From positions 1-7,074 of the forward strand of contig QNAT01000062.1 of NCBI GenBank assembly GCA_003641555.1: DNA of 7,074 nucleotides, in the 5' to 3' direction. Position 1 is the first letter of the stretch, and the number at the start of each line of letters is the position of its first letter. The position numbers were made by a program, and so were the translations under genes. Source of the stretch: Thermotoga sp. (GTDB lineage: Bacteria; Thermotogota; Thermotogae; B3-G13). Shown here in pieces: positions 6,964 through 7,074 of this stretch. Below the pieces are notes generated by a model. It did no database searches. It was not told the origin of the DNA and was given only the letters and a program-made list of their open reading frames with translations.

Positions 6964-7074
6964 TTAAGAGTTCAAGATGTTTAAGGCTTCTTCTACGGAT
7001 TTATTTTCATGAACGATGCCTCTCAAAGCAGCAGTGATCTTTCCTGGATCTGGATATCCCCAGATATTTCTACC
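6964..7074 (-). CDS. C-terminal fragment of a class I aldolase, DhnA/FbaB/LsrF type
   Basis: Only the last 36 codons and TAA stop are in the window. The fragment begins GRNIWGYPDP and continues to GIVHENKSVEEALNIL. Gly-Arg-Asn-Ile just before a D-P step, then (I/V)VH and (S/A)xEEAL, is characteristic of the C-terminal phosphate-binding strand and final helices of the DhnA-type aldolase clan. That clan includes class I fructose-bisphosphate aldolase, ADH synthase (AroA'), and LsrF, which acts on phospho-AI-2. These enzymes are cytoplasmic TIM barrels using a Schiff-base lysine, which lies outside the window here. Its product probably acts after the kinase. The fragment is too short to choose among substrates. 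The gene lies 77 bases upstream of the binding-protein start in the same direction and is probably cotranscribed. Confidence 0.7.
   Translation of the reverse strand, partial: GRNIWGYPDPGKITAALRGIVHENKSVEEALNILNS

Noticed and set aside
6961..6970. Palindrome CTCTTAAGAG at the aldolase stop codon
   Set aside because: Ten bases, no loop, no T tract and no second copy found, so it is neither a terminator nor a supported operator.
1..7074. Mobile elements, CRISPR arrays, tRNA or rRNA genes
   Set aside because: No inverted-repeat ends, transposase frames, regular direct repeats or cloverleaf sequences were seen. Genes fill nearly the whole window.

Overview
This window holds one uninterrupted, co-directional minus-strand gene cluster, so its order of transcription runs from high to low coordinates. 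It encodes import and first-step catabolism of a small, probably carbohydrate-like solute. In transcription order: the last 36 codons of a class I aldolase of the DhnA/FbaB/LsrF type (6964-7074, cut by the window edge); a BMP/PnrA-type periplasmic binding protein (5885-6886); a tandem-domain ABC ATPase (4225-5805); two membrane permeases of the BPD_transp_2 class (3136-4173 and 2252-3139); an RpiR/MurR-family regulator with a SIS phosphosugar domain (1423-2259); and an FGGY-family carbohydrate kinase (1-1418, C-terminus cut by the window edge).

The organism is probably a diderm, AT-rich bacterium. Thermotogota is my best guess. The reasons are the base composition, heavy use of ATA/AGA codons, strong Shine-Dalgarno sites, tight gene packing, and a binding protein with an ordinary signal peptide and no lipobox cysteine. 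In Gram-positive bacteria a BMP protein would normally be a lipoprotein. This is inference from style, not a database match.

Working model: the binding protein captures the ligand, the two permeases and the double ATPase import it, the FGGY kinase phosphorylates it, the aldolase cleaves the phosphorylated (possibly isomerised) product, and the RpiR protein senses a phosphorylated intermediate through its SIS domain. A kinase plus LsrF-like aldolase recalls autoinducer-2 (lsr) catabolism. However, the transporter is of the nucleoside (BMP/Nup) type rather than LsrABCD, and the binding protein lacks the usual N-terminal nucleoside-binding motif. The substrate is therefore open.

Junctions: permease 1/permease 2 overlap by 4 bases (ATGA), permease 2/regulator overlap by 8 bases, and regulator/kinase are 4 bases apart, which indicates translational coupling. 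Three gaps remain: 77 bases before the binding-protein gene (a strong SD and a possible internal -10), 79 bases before the ATPase gene, and 51 bases before permease 1. The 79-base gap holds a perfect 13-bp inverted repeat that buries an SD, plus a 19-codon ORF running into the ATPase start. No stretch over 300 bases lacks a gene. I see no tRNA, rRNA, CRISPR, insertion sequence or clear rho-independent terminator.
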